Position numbers and translations under genes: made by a program
Assembly (NCBI GenBank): GCA_020632955.1
Contig: JACKEO010000011.1
Coordinates: 62,001-126,000 of the forward strand
Origin: Alphaproteobacteria bacterium
Lineage (GTDB): Bacteria > Myxococcota_A > UBA796 > GCA-2862545
Length of the DNA: 64,000 bases
Reading direction: 5' to 3'
Notes under the pieces: model-generated
What the model was told of the DNA's origin: nothing
Seen by the model: the letters and a program-made list of their open reading frames with translations, nothing else
Database searches by the model: none
Part shown: piece by piece, positions 49,201 to 56,178 of the stretch
How positions within the stretch are numbered: the first letter of the stretch is position 1
How the letters are laid out: each line of letters starts with the position of its first letter

Positions 49201-52200
49201 TCACCGGCACCGTGGCGGGCGGCGACGCCGGTCGCACGCTGGCCCTGTCGGACCTCGACGGCGACACCTTCTCCGACCTGGTGGTCGGCGCGCCCCGGGT
49301 CGGCGCCCTCGAGACGGGCGCGGCCTACGTCTTCTACGGGGCCGCCGCCCTGCCCGGCACGCTCACCCCCGCCGCCACCATCACGGGCGGCTCCCTCGGC
49401 GAGCAGTTCACCATCGCCCTCGACGCCGCGGGCGACGTGGACGGCGACGGCACCGGCGACCTGGTGATCGGCACCATCCAGAACGCGGCGTACGTCGTGG
49501 GCGGCCACACCACGCGCTGGTCGGGCACCGTGGCGGTGGGCACCATCGACCTCGTCAAGGCCCAGGGCGGCATCGGCGCCCAGGCCGGCCGCAGCGTGGC
49601 CGGTGCGGGCGACCTCAACGCCGACGGCTACGACGACGTGGTCATCGCGGCCGTCGACGACGACACCCGCGCGCGTGACGCCGGCGCCGCCTACGTGCTC
49701 TACGGCCGCGACGACTTCTCCGGCATCGTCAACGGCTCGGGCGTGGTGCCCCTGTCGGCCGCCGAGAGCTTCGGTCGTCTGGTGGGCGGCAACACCTTCC
49801 CCACCTACAGCGCCTCGAACCTGGGCACCTACGAGGGCGCCATCATCCTGGGCACCGAGGAGTTCGCGGCCCTCGGCCAGTGGGTGGCCGGCGGTGGCGA
49901 CCTCGACGGCGACCTCACCCCCGACCTGCTCATCGCCGAGCCGAAGGCCGACGTGGACGGCCGCATCGACGCCGGTCGCATCCTCTGGCTGCGCGGCTCG
50001 CCCTACGGCACCGACGTGCGCGCCGCCGACCCCATCGACTGGTGGTTCGACCGCGACGACGACGACTGGACCACCGACGAGTCGATCAACGCCTGCGAGA
50101 TGCACGTCCCCATCGACATGACCGGGCCCACGCGCCTCGCCGACGCCTCGCGCACGGTGCCCGACGACTGCGACGACACCGACCCCGACATCCATCCGGG
50201 CGCGCCCGAGACCGACGACGACGGCATCGACAGCGACTGCGACGGTCGCGACAACGTGCCCCTCGACTCCGACGGCGACGGCCTGATCGACGAGGACGAG
50301 GTGCTCATCTACGGCACCGACCCCTTCGATCCCGACACCGACGACGACGGGGCCGACGACGGCGAGGAGGTCGACCGCGGCTCCGACCCCGTCGACTTCA
50401 GCGACACGATCTTCGGCATCGAGGACCTCCTCCCCGGCGACCTCCGCATCACGGAGTTCATGAACGACCCGCTGGGCTGCCTCGACTCCGAGGCCGAGTA
50501 CTTCGAGATCATCTTCTCGGGCCTGTCGGGTATCTCCCACGTGGACGAGCGCGTGGACCTGTTCGGCCTCGTCATCTCCGACAGCGGCACCGACGACGTG
50601 AACACGGTCCGCTACGTGGCCACCCCCGGCGACACCATCGTGTTCGCGCCCACCTTCGTCGAGTTCAACGACTGCTACGGCGCCGACGCCGACATCCGGT
50701 GGGAGGGCTTCCAGCTCGCCGACGTCGGCGGCGACGTCATCCGCCTGCACGACGGCACCAACCCCGACTTCGCCAGCGTCGACTACACCACCGGGTTCAC
50801 GCTCTTCCAGGGCATGGCGCAGGAGCTCGATGACGACGTGGGCCCCGTGTGGTGCCCTGCCGACACCGTGCTCAGCGGTCCCTTCGTGAACTGGGGCTCG
50901 CCGGGCGTGGGCAACGACGTGTGCCCCCTGCCCCTGTCGGCCCTCGATCCGGGTGACCTGATCATCCACGAGTTCATGAACAACCCGGTCTACTGCGGCG
51001 CCGACGCCAGCTTCGAGTACATCGAGCTGCTCTACCTGGGCACCGACAGGATCTTCCTCCGCGGGCTCGAGGTGAGCGACACCTCCGGCACGTCGCTGGT
51101 GGACGTCCCGATCTGGGCCGAGACGGGCAACTACATCATGCTCGCGCGCGACACGGGCCTCTTCCCGGGCTGCTACGGCGCCGCCGCCCAGGCGAGCTTC
51201 TCGCGCACGCTCGACAACAGCGGCGGCGACGTCATCACCCTCAGCGACGGCGTCGAGGACATCGACGAGGTCGACTACACGGGCTTCGCCGAGCTGTCGG
51301 GCATCTCCTGGCAGCTCGACGCCGCCGACCTCGACGGCTGGTGCCCGTCCACCACGGCCATCGGCTTCTCCGGCAACACCGACCTCGGCACGCCGGGTGA
51401 CGACAACGAGGACTGCCCCACCGCCGACGACCGCTTCAACGGCACCTACCGGGCGCCCGGCGCCGACGGCATCTTCGAGCTCACCTTCGACCTGTCGGGC
51501 GGTGTGCTCGGAGGCCTGCTGCCCCCCGGCGGCGGCATCCAGACCTGCACGAACGGCGCCGCGCGCGTCTACGTGGACGACCAGGGCACGCCGCGCATCG
51601 CCAACCCGAACGCCTCGAGCACCGGCGTGAACGCGGTGTGCGCGGTGAACTTCGCCACCGTGGTCGGGCCCTTCCCCTACCTGTTCCAGTTCGAGATCGT
51701 GGGCACCTTCGACCCGGCCGACGGCTCGGCGTCGGGCACCATCGACGACGGCTCGGGCGGGGTGGCCTGGACCGGCCAGTTCGTGGAGGTCGGCGGCTAC
51801 TACCGCCTGCAGGGCATCTTCGGCCCCGCCGGCTACGCCTCGCTGGGCACGATCTCCGGCTACTTCGACATGCCCATCGAGCTCGACAGCGACGGCGACC
51901 TGCTCGCCGATGACGACGAGATCGGCATCTACGGCACCGACCCCTTCAACGCCGACAGCGACGGCGACGGCCTCGACGACGGCGACGAGGTGGTGACCTA
52001 CGGCACCGACCCCACGGGCATCGACACCGACGGCGACGACTTCCCCGACGGCTACGAGGTCAACGTGGCGGGCACCGACCCGCTGGCCTTCAACGGGCTG
52101 GTGAGCATGCGCCTCGACTTCGACGGCGACGGCTTCGGCTCCGCCACCTCCGACGGCGCCGACACGCAGGCCGGCTACGTCTCCTTCGTGGCGGGCCAGG

Positions 52201-53009
52201 TGGCCAACAGCTCCACACCGCTGACCGGCACCCACACGCAGACCGTGTCCGACCCCTTCGGCACCGGCGACGACGTGGACGTCTCGGTCACCTTCGCGCC
52301 CAACACCCAGGGACGCGTCGCCGACATCAAGCTCGGTGGGTACACCGGCATCAACGGCGGCCCGTGGCTGGTGGCCAAGGACCTGCTCGACGACTGGTAC
52401 GGCCTGGTGGGCACCGCCTCGCTCACCTACGCGATCGACCTGCCCGAGGGCGAGTACTTCATCCGGTCCTTCCACCACATCGCCCAGGCGTGGACGGTGC
52501 AGCCGGCCAACCTCTACGTGGACGCGGCCCTCATCGGCTCCAAGACGCCCACGTCGGGGAACGCCCCCGCCAACGACGCCGCCGTCTCCCAGTACTGGGA
52601 GGACTTCTCGATCGGCAGCGGCGGCGGCACGCGCACCTTCACCTGGGTGGGCACGAGCGCGTCCACGTCCTCGCACTTCCCGGTGAGCGGCTTCCGCGTG
52701 GACCGCTACCCCGCCGACACCGACGGGGACGGGCTGTACGACCAGGCCGAGGGTGCGGTGTACGGCACCAACCAGAACGACCCCGACAGCGACGACGACG
52801 GCATCCCCGACGGGGCCGAGGTCGACGCGGGCACCGATCCGCTGGCGCTCACCCTGCCCGACAGCGACGGCGACGGCCTGTCGGACGACGGCGAGACCCT
52901 GTACCTGGGCACCGACCCGAACCTGATCGACACCGACGGCGACACCTACCCGGACAAGGTGGAGTACGTCGCGGGCACCGACCCGCTCGACATCCTCGAC
53001 CACCCGTAG
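46299..53009 (+). CDS. Giant secreted FG-GAP/MopE/lamin-tail/TSP3 surface protein
   Basis: The protein has 2236 residues from ATG 46299, with GGAG upstream (ATG 46230 is also open). The signal peptide is QPVVRLLPLTLLASAALA. Domain order: seven FG-GAP/integrin-alpha-like repeats (about 58-500, e.g. VAVGDFNGDTIPDLAIG); three or four MopE units (500-747, e.g. ICGNAIDENCDG); a second FG-GAP set (about 780-1235); a MopE/TSP3 run (1287-1370); two lamin-tail-like domains (1378-1545 and 1548-1707, each starting PGDL(R/I)I(T/H)EFMN); an unknown beta segment (1708-1857); TSP3 (1861-1938); a jelly-roll-like stretch (1938-2134) and TSP3 repeats to the end. Calcium binding and cell-surface adhesion are likely. 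There is no C-terminal sorting tail. Confidence 0.87.
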   Translation: MQPVVRLLPLTLLASAALAAPPTPGACDPGEGRLEGVLSAGSQADLILAGSVNADTAGRDVAVGDFNGDTIPDLAIGADGADPNGSRSGAVYVFFGPLAAGSGTMAANADLVLDGARAGDATGWRVKNAGDIDGDNRDDLIIGTYATGGLSLGAGMAWIVTASTMQGQTQIDLETQADAALFGAVGSENFGRDVFGIGDVNGDGFDDVLVGARRAPVGGYERGAASIFLGPITGDRFADVDEDVRIVGPGDYAGLGALAFARGDVDGDGADDFGVGAPFDRTTGVNSGAVYLYDGNLAWFPGQPQVLLQTTDASVRLFGNSGDRLGVAATLAGDQTGDGKPEIWLSAFTFGQYNQGAIWLLDGALPPGDYNARATSLVQIYSPHGNGSFGFSLAPPADYDQDGEVDLLVGAERGPGPVQQAGAAWIEYGPWPTPSARDIVNVDATFQGTAYLDRTGSQLAVGDLNQDGYPDAVVASPTHDHTGSDRGIVSIFFGGDTGPAPRTFYADTDGDQYGDPGVTTVDCFLPGGFVTRNTDCDDGDALINPSASEICGNAIDENCDGLTSAGDHDGDGIAGCDGDCNDDDIDVFPGADELCGDDLDNDCDGLIDDSSSVDAVDYFPDADADGYGDAGNVFRDCEDLTLLGLQTLGGDCDDSDPAINPLALEICDSIDNNCLDGIDEATAVGANSYYLDDDGDGVGDPWSWTRACTTPIGYSEFPLDCDDTDPAINPLATEVCDFADNDCDGLFYMGWRQDADDIAFAAFQGTTVGGNFGLGGMAILPDMDFDGDDELIMTFPGSSLSGETTSGMVLVRRGRADGGAFDMNGTLGDGQGNWDVQILGTRKGGEVGYSVASGDVNGDSVPDLVVGAPGARVPNLGQGAVYVFFGPLADGTIPIDNADLTLRGAGAEHRTGTDVVVANLDGDDYDDIVVSAPGYSNATGKVGRVYVFRGGNPLFGTYDLPASAASTFTGTVAGGDAGRTLALSDLDGDTFSDLVVGAPRVGALETGAAYVFYGAAALPGTLTPAATITGGSLGEQFTIALDAAGDVDGDGTGDLVIGTIQNAAYVVGGHTTRWSGTVAVGTIDLVKAQGGIGAQAGRSVAGAGDLNADGYDDVVIAAVDDDTRARDAGAAYVLYGRDDFSGIVNGSGVVPLSAAESFGRLVGGNTFPTYSASNLGTYEGAIILGTEEFAALGQWVAGGGDLDGDLTPDLLIAEPKADVDGRIDAGRILWLRGSPYGTDVRAADPIDWWFDRDDDDWTTDESINACEMHVPIDMTGPTRLADASRTVPDDCDDTDPDIHPGAPETDDDGIDSDCDGRDNVPLDSDGDGLIDEDEVLIYGTDPFDPDTDDDGADDGEEVDRGSDPVDFSDTIFGIEDLLPGDLRITEFMNDPLGCLDSEAEYFEIIFSGLSGISHVDERVDLFGLVISDSGTDDVNTVRYVATPGDTIVFAPTFVEFNDCYGADADIRWEGFQLADVGGDVIRLHDGTNPDFASVDYTTGFTLFQGMAQELDDDVGPVWCPADTVLSGPFVNWGSPGVGNDVCPLPLSALDPGDLIIHEFMNNPVYCGADASFEYIELLYLGTDRIFLRGLEVSDTSGTSLVDVPIWAETGNYIMLARDTGLFPGCYGAAAQASFSRTLDNSGGDVITLSDGVEDIDEVDYTGFAELSGISWQLDAADLDGWCPSTTAIGFSGNTDLGTPGDDNEDCPTADDRFNGTYRAPGADGIFELTFDLSGGVLGGLLPPGGGIQTCTNGAARVYVDDQGTPRIANPNASSTGVNAVCAVNFATVVGPFPYLFQFEIVGTFDPADGSASGTIDDGSGGVAWTGQFVEVGGYYRLQGIFGPAGYASLGTISGYFDMPIELDSDGDLLADDDEIGIYGTDPFNADSDGDGLDDGDEVVTYGTDPTGIDTDGDDFPDGYEVNVAGTDPLAFNGLVSMRLDFDGDGFGSATSDGADTQAGYVSFVAGQVANSSTPLTGTHTQTVSDPFGTGDDVDVSVTFAPNTQGRVADIKLGGYTGINGGPWLVAKDLLDDWYGLVGTASLTYAIDLPEGEYFIRSFHHIAQAWTVQPANLYVDAALIGSKTPTSGNAPANDAAVSQYWEDFSIGSGGGTRTFTWVGTSASTSSHFPVSGFRVDRYPADTDGDGLYDQAEGAVYGTNQNDPDSDDDGIPDGAEVDAGTDPLALTLPDSDGDGLSDDGETLYLGTDPNLIDTDGDTYPDKVEYVAGTDPLDILDHP

Positions 53010-53019
53010 GTCGCGGTCC

Positions 53020-54021
53020 TCAGGTCCCGGCGGCGGCCTCCTGCGCAGGCGGGGGGCCGCCGTCCTGCGTGTGGGCGGCGCCCTGCAGCCAGCGCACCAC
53101 GCGGTCGTCGGGCCGGAGCAGGGTCACGTAGAGCGACAGGGTGATCGCCGAGAACGGCCCCAGGTTCATCAGCGCGAAGAGCACGCCGTGGGTCACCACG
53201 CCCAGCACCACGAAGGGCCAGCGCAGGTCCCAGCGGGCGTTGAGGCGGCCCAGGCGCGTGTGCGCCAGGGGCGGATGCCGCAGCAGCAGGTGGACCAGCA
53301 GGACGGGCCACAGGGCCTCCCACCACCACGAGCCGACGGTGCCGAGCTGGGTGGCGGCGAAGGCCACGGGGTGCCCGAGCACGCCCGCCAGGTCCCAGCG
53401 CGCCCACGAGGGGTTGAGCAGCGCGCGGTAGACCGCCGTGAAGCGCTCCATCGCGAACCACGCCGACCCCTGCTTCGCGAAGCCGGTCACCGTGTACATC
53501 AGCACGAGCTGGAAGACGCCCAGACGGCGCGCGAGGGCGAGGACGGGCGTGGGGTCGTGCCAGCGACCCGTGCGGCGCCACGCGTCCACCGAGAAGGTGG
53601 CGGTGGACGGGCCGAGCACCAGCAGCCAGCACAGGTTGGTCATCACGCGGTCGTGCCCGCCCCCCGTGCCGGGGTGCAGGTCGAACACCGCCATGAGCAG
53701 CTGGATGAGCACCAGCGGCACCAGGCGGCCGCCCAGTCCCACGGTGAGGAGCGCGGCGAAGAGGCAGGTGGTGGCGAGCAGGCCGACCACGTTGCCCCAG
53801 GTGGCGCCGCCCAGCCACGCCAGCCAGAACGGTCCCTTGCCGGGCGCGACGAGGCCGCCGTGGGTGTCGTCCACGAAGAGCCAGGCCACGTCCTGGGTCC
53901 ACAGCATCGACCCCACGTCCTGCAGGATCACGAGGCCCACGAGGATGCGGAGCACGGCCAGCACCACCGGGGGCTCCTCCTCCGACCAGAAGGCCACCCA
54001 CCAGGCCCACGCGGCCTTCAT
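53020..54021 (-). CDS. HTTM domain integral membrane protein
   Basis: The protein has 333 residues, with 6-8 predicted membrane helices. It resembles the HTTM (horizontally transferred transmembrane) domain, related to vitamin-K-dependent gamma-carboxylase: EPPVVLAVLRILVGLVILQDVGSM for the first helix, the Asp-rich WTQDVAWLFVDDTHGG, HPGTGGGHDRVMTNLCW and YTVTGFAKQGSAWF. Whether it carboxylates is unknown in bacteria. Its ATG overlaps the stop of the upstream partner gene (ATGA, 54018-54021). Confidence 0.82.
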   Translation of the reverse strand: MKAAWAWWVAFWSEEEPPVVLAVLRILVGLVILQDVGSMLWTQDVAWLFVDDTHGGLVAPGKGPFWLAWLGGATWGNVVGLLATTCLFAALLTVGLGGRLVPLVLIQLLMAVFDLHPGTGGGHDRVMTNLCWLLVLGPSTATFSVDAWRRTGRWHDPTPVLALARRLGVFQLVLMYTVTGFAKQGSAWFAMERFTAVYRALLNPSWARWDLAGVLGHPVAFAATQLGTVGSWWWEALWPVLLVHLLLRHPPLAHTRLGRLNARWDLRWPFVVLGVVTHGVLFALMNLGPFSAITLSLYVTLLRPDDRVVRWLQGAAHTQDGGPPPAQEAAAGT

Positions 54022-54686
54022 GGCGTCGCCTCGCGCACGCCGAACACCGTGGACCAATAGGTCTTCTCCACGGTGAGCTCGCCTTGCACCCGCAGCACCT
54101 CGGGCTCGGGCGACACCGTCTGCTCCATCTCGAGCCGCACCGCGTCCGCCGGCCCCAGCTCGTCGGTGACGCGCGCCGCCAGGAAGCGCCCCAGCCGGCG
54201 GTAGTCGGAGCGGTGGCGCTCGTGCACGAACTGGTTCACCAGCGTGCGGACGCGCTCGTGCTCGAAGAAGGACACGCGCCACGCATGTTCCCCCGAGCGT
54301 GGCCGGTAGGCGGGCGACCAGGTGCCGTCGAGGCGGGCGTCCACCCGCAGGCGACCCGCCTCCGGCGAGACGCCCGCGAACATGCGCCACGACTGGTGCA
54401 CGCCGCAGGCCCGGGCGTACAGCCGGCCGGGCGACAGCGCACCGTGTCGGGCCGCCTGCCAGCGACGCGCCCAGGGCACCACCAGCTCCTGCAGCCCCTC
54501 GCCGTCCACCTCCCAGCCGAAGCGGGACAGCCGCCCCGCCGTGTCGCGGAACCACCCCTGCACGTCGGGCTTGGCCAGGTCCTCCTCGGAGACCGCGGGC
54601 TCTGGCAGGGCCATCATCGTCAGGAGCACCACGTGCGCGGCGACGAAGAGCGCGCGGGCTACGGCCAGCCGATCCGGTGCTTGCAT
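54018..54686 (-). CDS. Membrane-anchored partner of the HTTM protein
   Basis: The protein has 222 residues from ATG 54686. The N-terminus is one membrane helix (RALFVAAHVVLLTMMALPEP). The rest is soluble, with SRFGWEVDGEGLQELVVPWARRW, HQSWRMFAGVSPEAGRLRVDARL and HERHRSDYRRLGRFLAARVTDELG segments. It is coupled to the HTTM gene by an ATGA, and pairs of HTTM with a small partner of this style occur in other bacteria. Function unknown. Confidence 0.74.
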   Translation of the reverse strand: MQAPDRLAVARALFVAAHVVLLTMMALPEPAVSEEDLAKPDVQGWFRDTAGRLSRFGWEVDGEGLQELVVPWARRWQAARHGALSPGRLYARACGVHQSWRMFAGVSPEAGRLRVDARLDGTWSPAYRPRSGEHAWRVSFFEHERVRTLVNQFVHERHRSDYRRLGRFLAARVTDELGPADAVRLEMEQTVSPEPEVLRVQGELTVEKTYWSTVFGVREATP

Positions 54687-54709
54687 GCCACACCCCGAGG
54701 ACGCCTCGC

Positions 54710-54715
54710 GTCTAC
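54710..54715 (-). promoter_or_regulatory. -10-like element before the HTTM pair
   Basis: The minus-strand hexamer GTAGAC ends 23 bases before ATG 54686, in a 69-base gap after the thioredoxin-like gene. Confidence 0.42.
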
Positions 54716-54755
54716 CACGGGGTGCGCGGGACCTGCCCGCCGGACCTCGTTGCAG

Positions 54756-55343
54756 TCAGCGGGCCAGGCGCAGCAGGCGGGTGGCCGACAGGGCGCGCGG
54801 CGATCCACGCCAGACCACGTCGCCGTCCCGGGTGACGATGGCGTGCGGCACCTCGGAGATCCGCGCCCGCTCGTGCAGCGACCTGGGCACCACCGCCACC
54901 GGGAAGCGCGCCCGCGCCCCCTCGAGGATCGACAGGGCGCGCGTGGCGCTCCCGCCGCGGGACAGGGTGGTGAGGCCGACGACCTGGACCTCGCCGTCCA
55001 GCTTGGTCGCGAGCCGCCCGATCTCGGGGAGCTCCGCGATGCACTCCGCGCACCAGGTCTCCCAGAACACGTAGACCATGACCCCGGTGTCGCGCGCCTC
55101 CCCGTGCAGCCACCGCGCCGACTCCAGGGGGTGCAGGGTGGCCGGCCCGCGGGCCACGGCGTCGCCGGGCACCACCCAGGTGTCGCGTGGCGCACGCGCG
55201 GCCTCGCGCTGCAGCGCACGCTGCGCCGCCTGCTCGGCCTCCACGCGCACCGGATCGGGCTCGCGCAGCGCCGCCTCCACGCTCACGGTGGTGGCGCCAC
55301 CATCGAGGCAGCCGGCCAGCAGGAGGGGAAGGAGTCTCGTCAC
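54756..55343 (-). CDS. Thioredoxin-fold lipoprotein
   Basis: The protein has 195 residues from GTG 55343. The signal ends in LLLAGC (Cys11). After a helical linker, the thioredoxin fold begins at GVMVYVFWETWCAECIAELPEI, where the CAEC pair replaces the usual CxxC context (FWATWCxxC). LATKLDGEVQVVGLTTL and VAVVPRSLHERARISEVPHAIVTRDGDVVWRG follow, including the cis-Pro (EVPHA). It is probably a membrane-tethered disulfide reductase or oxidase of the TlpA/ResA type. Substrate unknown. No cytochrome maturation genes are nearby. Confidence 0.86.
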   Translation of the reverse strand: MTRLLPLLLAGCLDGGATTVSVEAALREPDPVRVEAEQAAQRALQREAARAPRDTWVVPGDAVARGPATLHPLESARWLHGEARDTGVMVYVFWETWCAECIAELPEIGRLATKLDGEVQVVGLTTLSRGGSATRALSILEGARARFPVAVVPRSLHERARISEVPHAIVTRDGDVVWRGSPRALSATRLLRLAR

Positions 55344-55417
55344 GGGGCACGCACGGAGGCAGCGGGGCAGCGAGGCTGCCGGTCCATGGCGTACATCGGC
55401 TGGACAGGGGTCCCGCT

Positions 55418-55423
55418 GTAGGT
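55418..55423 (+). promoter_or_regulatory. -10-like element before the lipoprotein at 55449
   Basis: The hexamer GTAGGT ends 25 bases before ATG 55449, with GGAGG between the two. Confidence 0.42.
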
Positions 55424-55448
55424 GACCGTCCCCGCGCAGGAGGCCCGC

Positions 55449-56117
55449 ATGGGACCGAGGATGCTGTTCGTGCCGGTGCTCGTGGCGTGTGGTGCGCCCG
55501 CGCCGCTGCCCCTCGTGCTGGAGTCCGAGGTGGACCTGGGGGTCTTCCTCGCCTCCTGGCCGCTCGAGGGCAGCTTCACCGTGCTGGCCGCCACCGACGT
55601 GCAGATCGCCGAGGTGCGCCTGGACGACGAGGCGTGGCGCGTGGTGAGCCCCGCGGACGGCCTCGTCGACGTGACCGCGAGCACCCGCCTGCCCGTCACC
55701 CTGGCCACGGACGGCCTGGAGCCGGGCGAGCACCAGGTGCTCGTGGAGTTCCTGGCCCTCGACGGCACGATCCTGGCCAGCACCTACGCGGGCGCCCTCA
55801 CCGAGGAGCCCGTCGTCACGCTCTCGGAGGAGGTGGCCGAGCTCGGTGCCGTGCCCGTCGGGAGCCAGGCCACCGCGCAGTGGGCCGCCACCAACGCGAG
55901 CCCCTTCCCCGTGGAGCTGTCCCCCACGAAGCTGACCTCGTCGGAGCTGTCCGCCCCGCTGTCGCCCTGGACCGCCCCGCCGGGCGTGCAGGTGGCGCTG
56001 GCGGTGGACTTCCGCCCCACCACCTCGAGCGGCTCGGTGGCCTTCGACGTGGCGTGGTCGGTGGGACCCTGGCCCGTGGGCACCACCCGGATGCGCGCCG
56101 AGGTCCCCTCCCCCTGA
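55449..56117 (+). CDS. Lipoprotein with Ig-like beta domains
   Basis: The protein has 222 residues from ATG 55449. The signal ends in VLVAC (Cys13). Two beta-sandwich-like modules follow: VDLGVFLASWPLEGSFTVLAATD up to about 120, and LSEEVAELGAVPVGSQATAQWAATNASPFPVELS up to the end. The second has the AELGAVPVGS...NASPFPVEL pattern of ASPM/SPD-2/Hydin-type Ig folds, common in secreted myxobacterial proteins. No catalytic motif. A 14-base palindrome and the M16 gene follow it. Confidence 0.72.
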   Translation: MGPRMLFVPVLVACGAPAPLPLVLESEVDLGVFLASWPLEGSFTVLAATDVQIAEVRLDDEAWRVVSPADGLVDVTASTRLPVTLATDGLEPGEHQVLVEFLALDGTILASTYAGALTEEPVVTLSEEVAELGAVPVGSQATAQWAATNASPFPVELSPTKLTSSELSAPLSPWTAPPGVQVALAVDFRPTTSSGSVAFDVAWSVGPWPVGTTRMRAEVPSP

Positions 56118-56127
56118 TCCGCGCCGC

Positions 56128-56141
56128 CCGATCCGGATCGG
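56128..56141. promoter_or_regulatory. Perfect 14-base palindrome upstream of the M16 peptidase gene
   Basis: CCGATCCGGATCGG. It sits just upstream of a -10-like CTACAC (56147-56152), where a repressor or activator dimer could control the M16/BP74 unit. Short GC palindromes occur by chance, so this is tentative. Confidence 0.4.
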
Positions 56142-56146
56142 CGACG

Positions 56147-56152
56147 CTACAC
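56147..56152 (+). promoter_or_regulatory. -10-like element before the M16 gene
   Basis: The hexamer CTACAC ends 26 bases before ATG 56179. It lies five bases downstream of the 14-base palindrome. Confidence 0.38.
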
Positions 56153-56178
56153 TGCCGTCGATCTCCGGGGGGCGCGCG

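Noticed and set aside
45531..53003. A very long minus-strand open frame (about 2490 codons) opposite the giant surface-protein gene
   Set aside because: It is a shadow of the Asp/Gly-rich GC-biased gene on the plus strand; its text is Val/Ala/Arg/Gly-rich with no domain order, whereas the plus-strand frame has a signal peptide and clear repeats.
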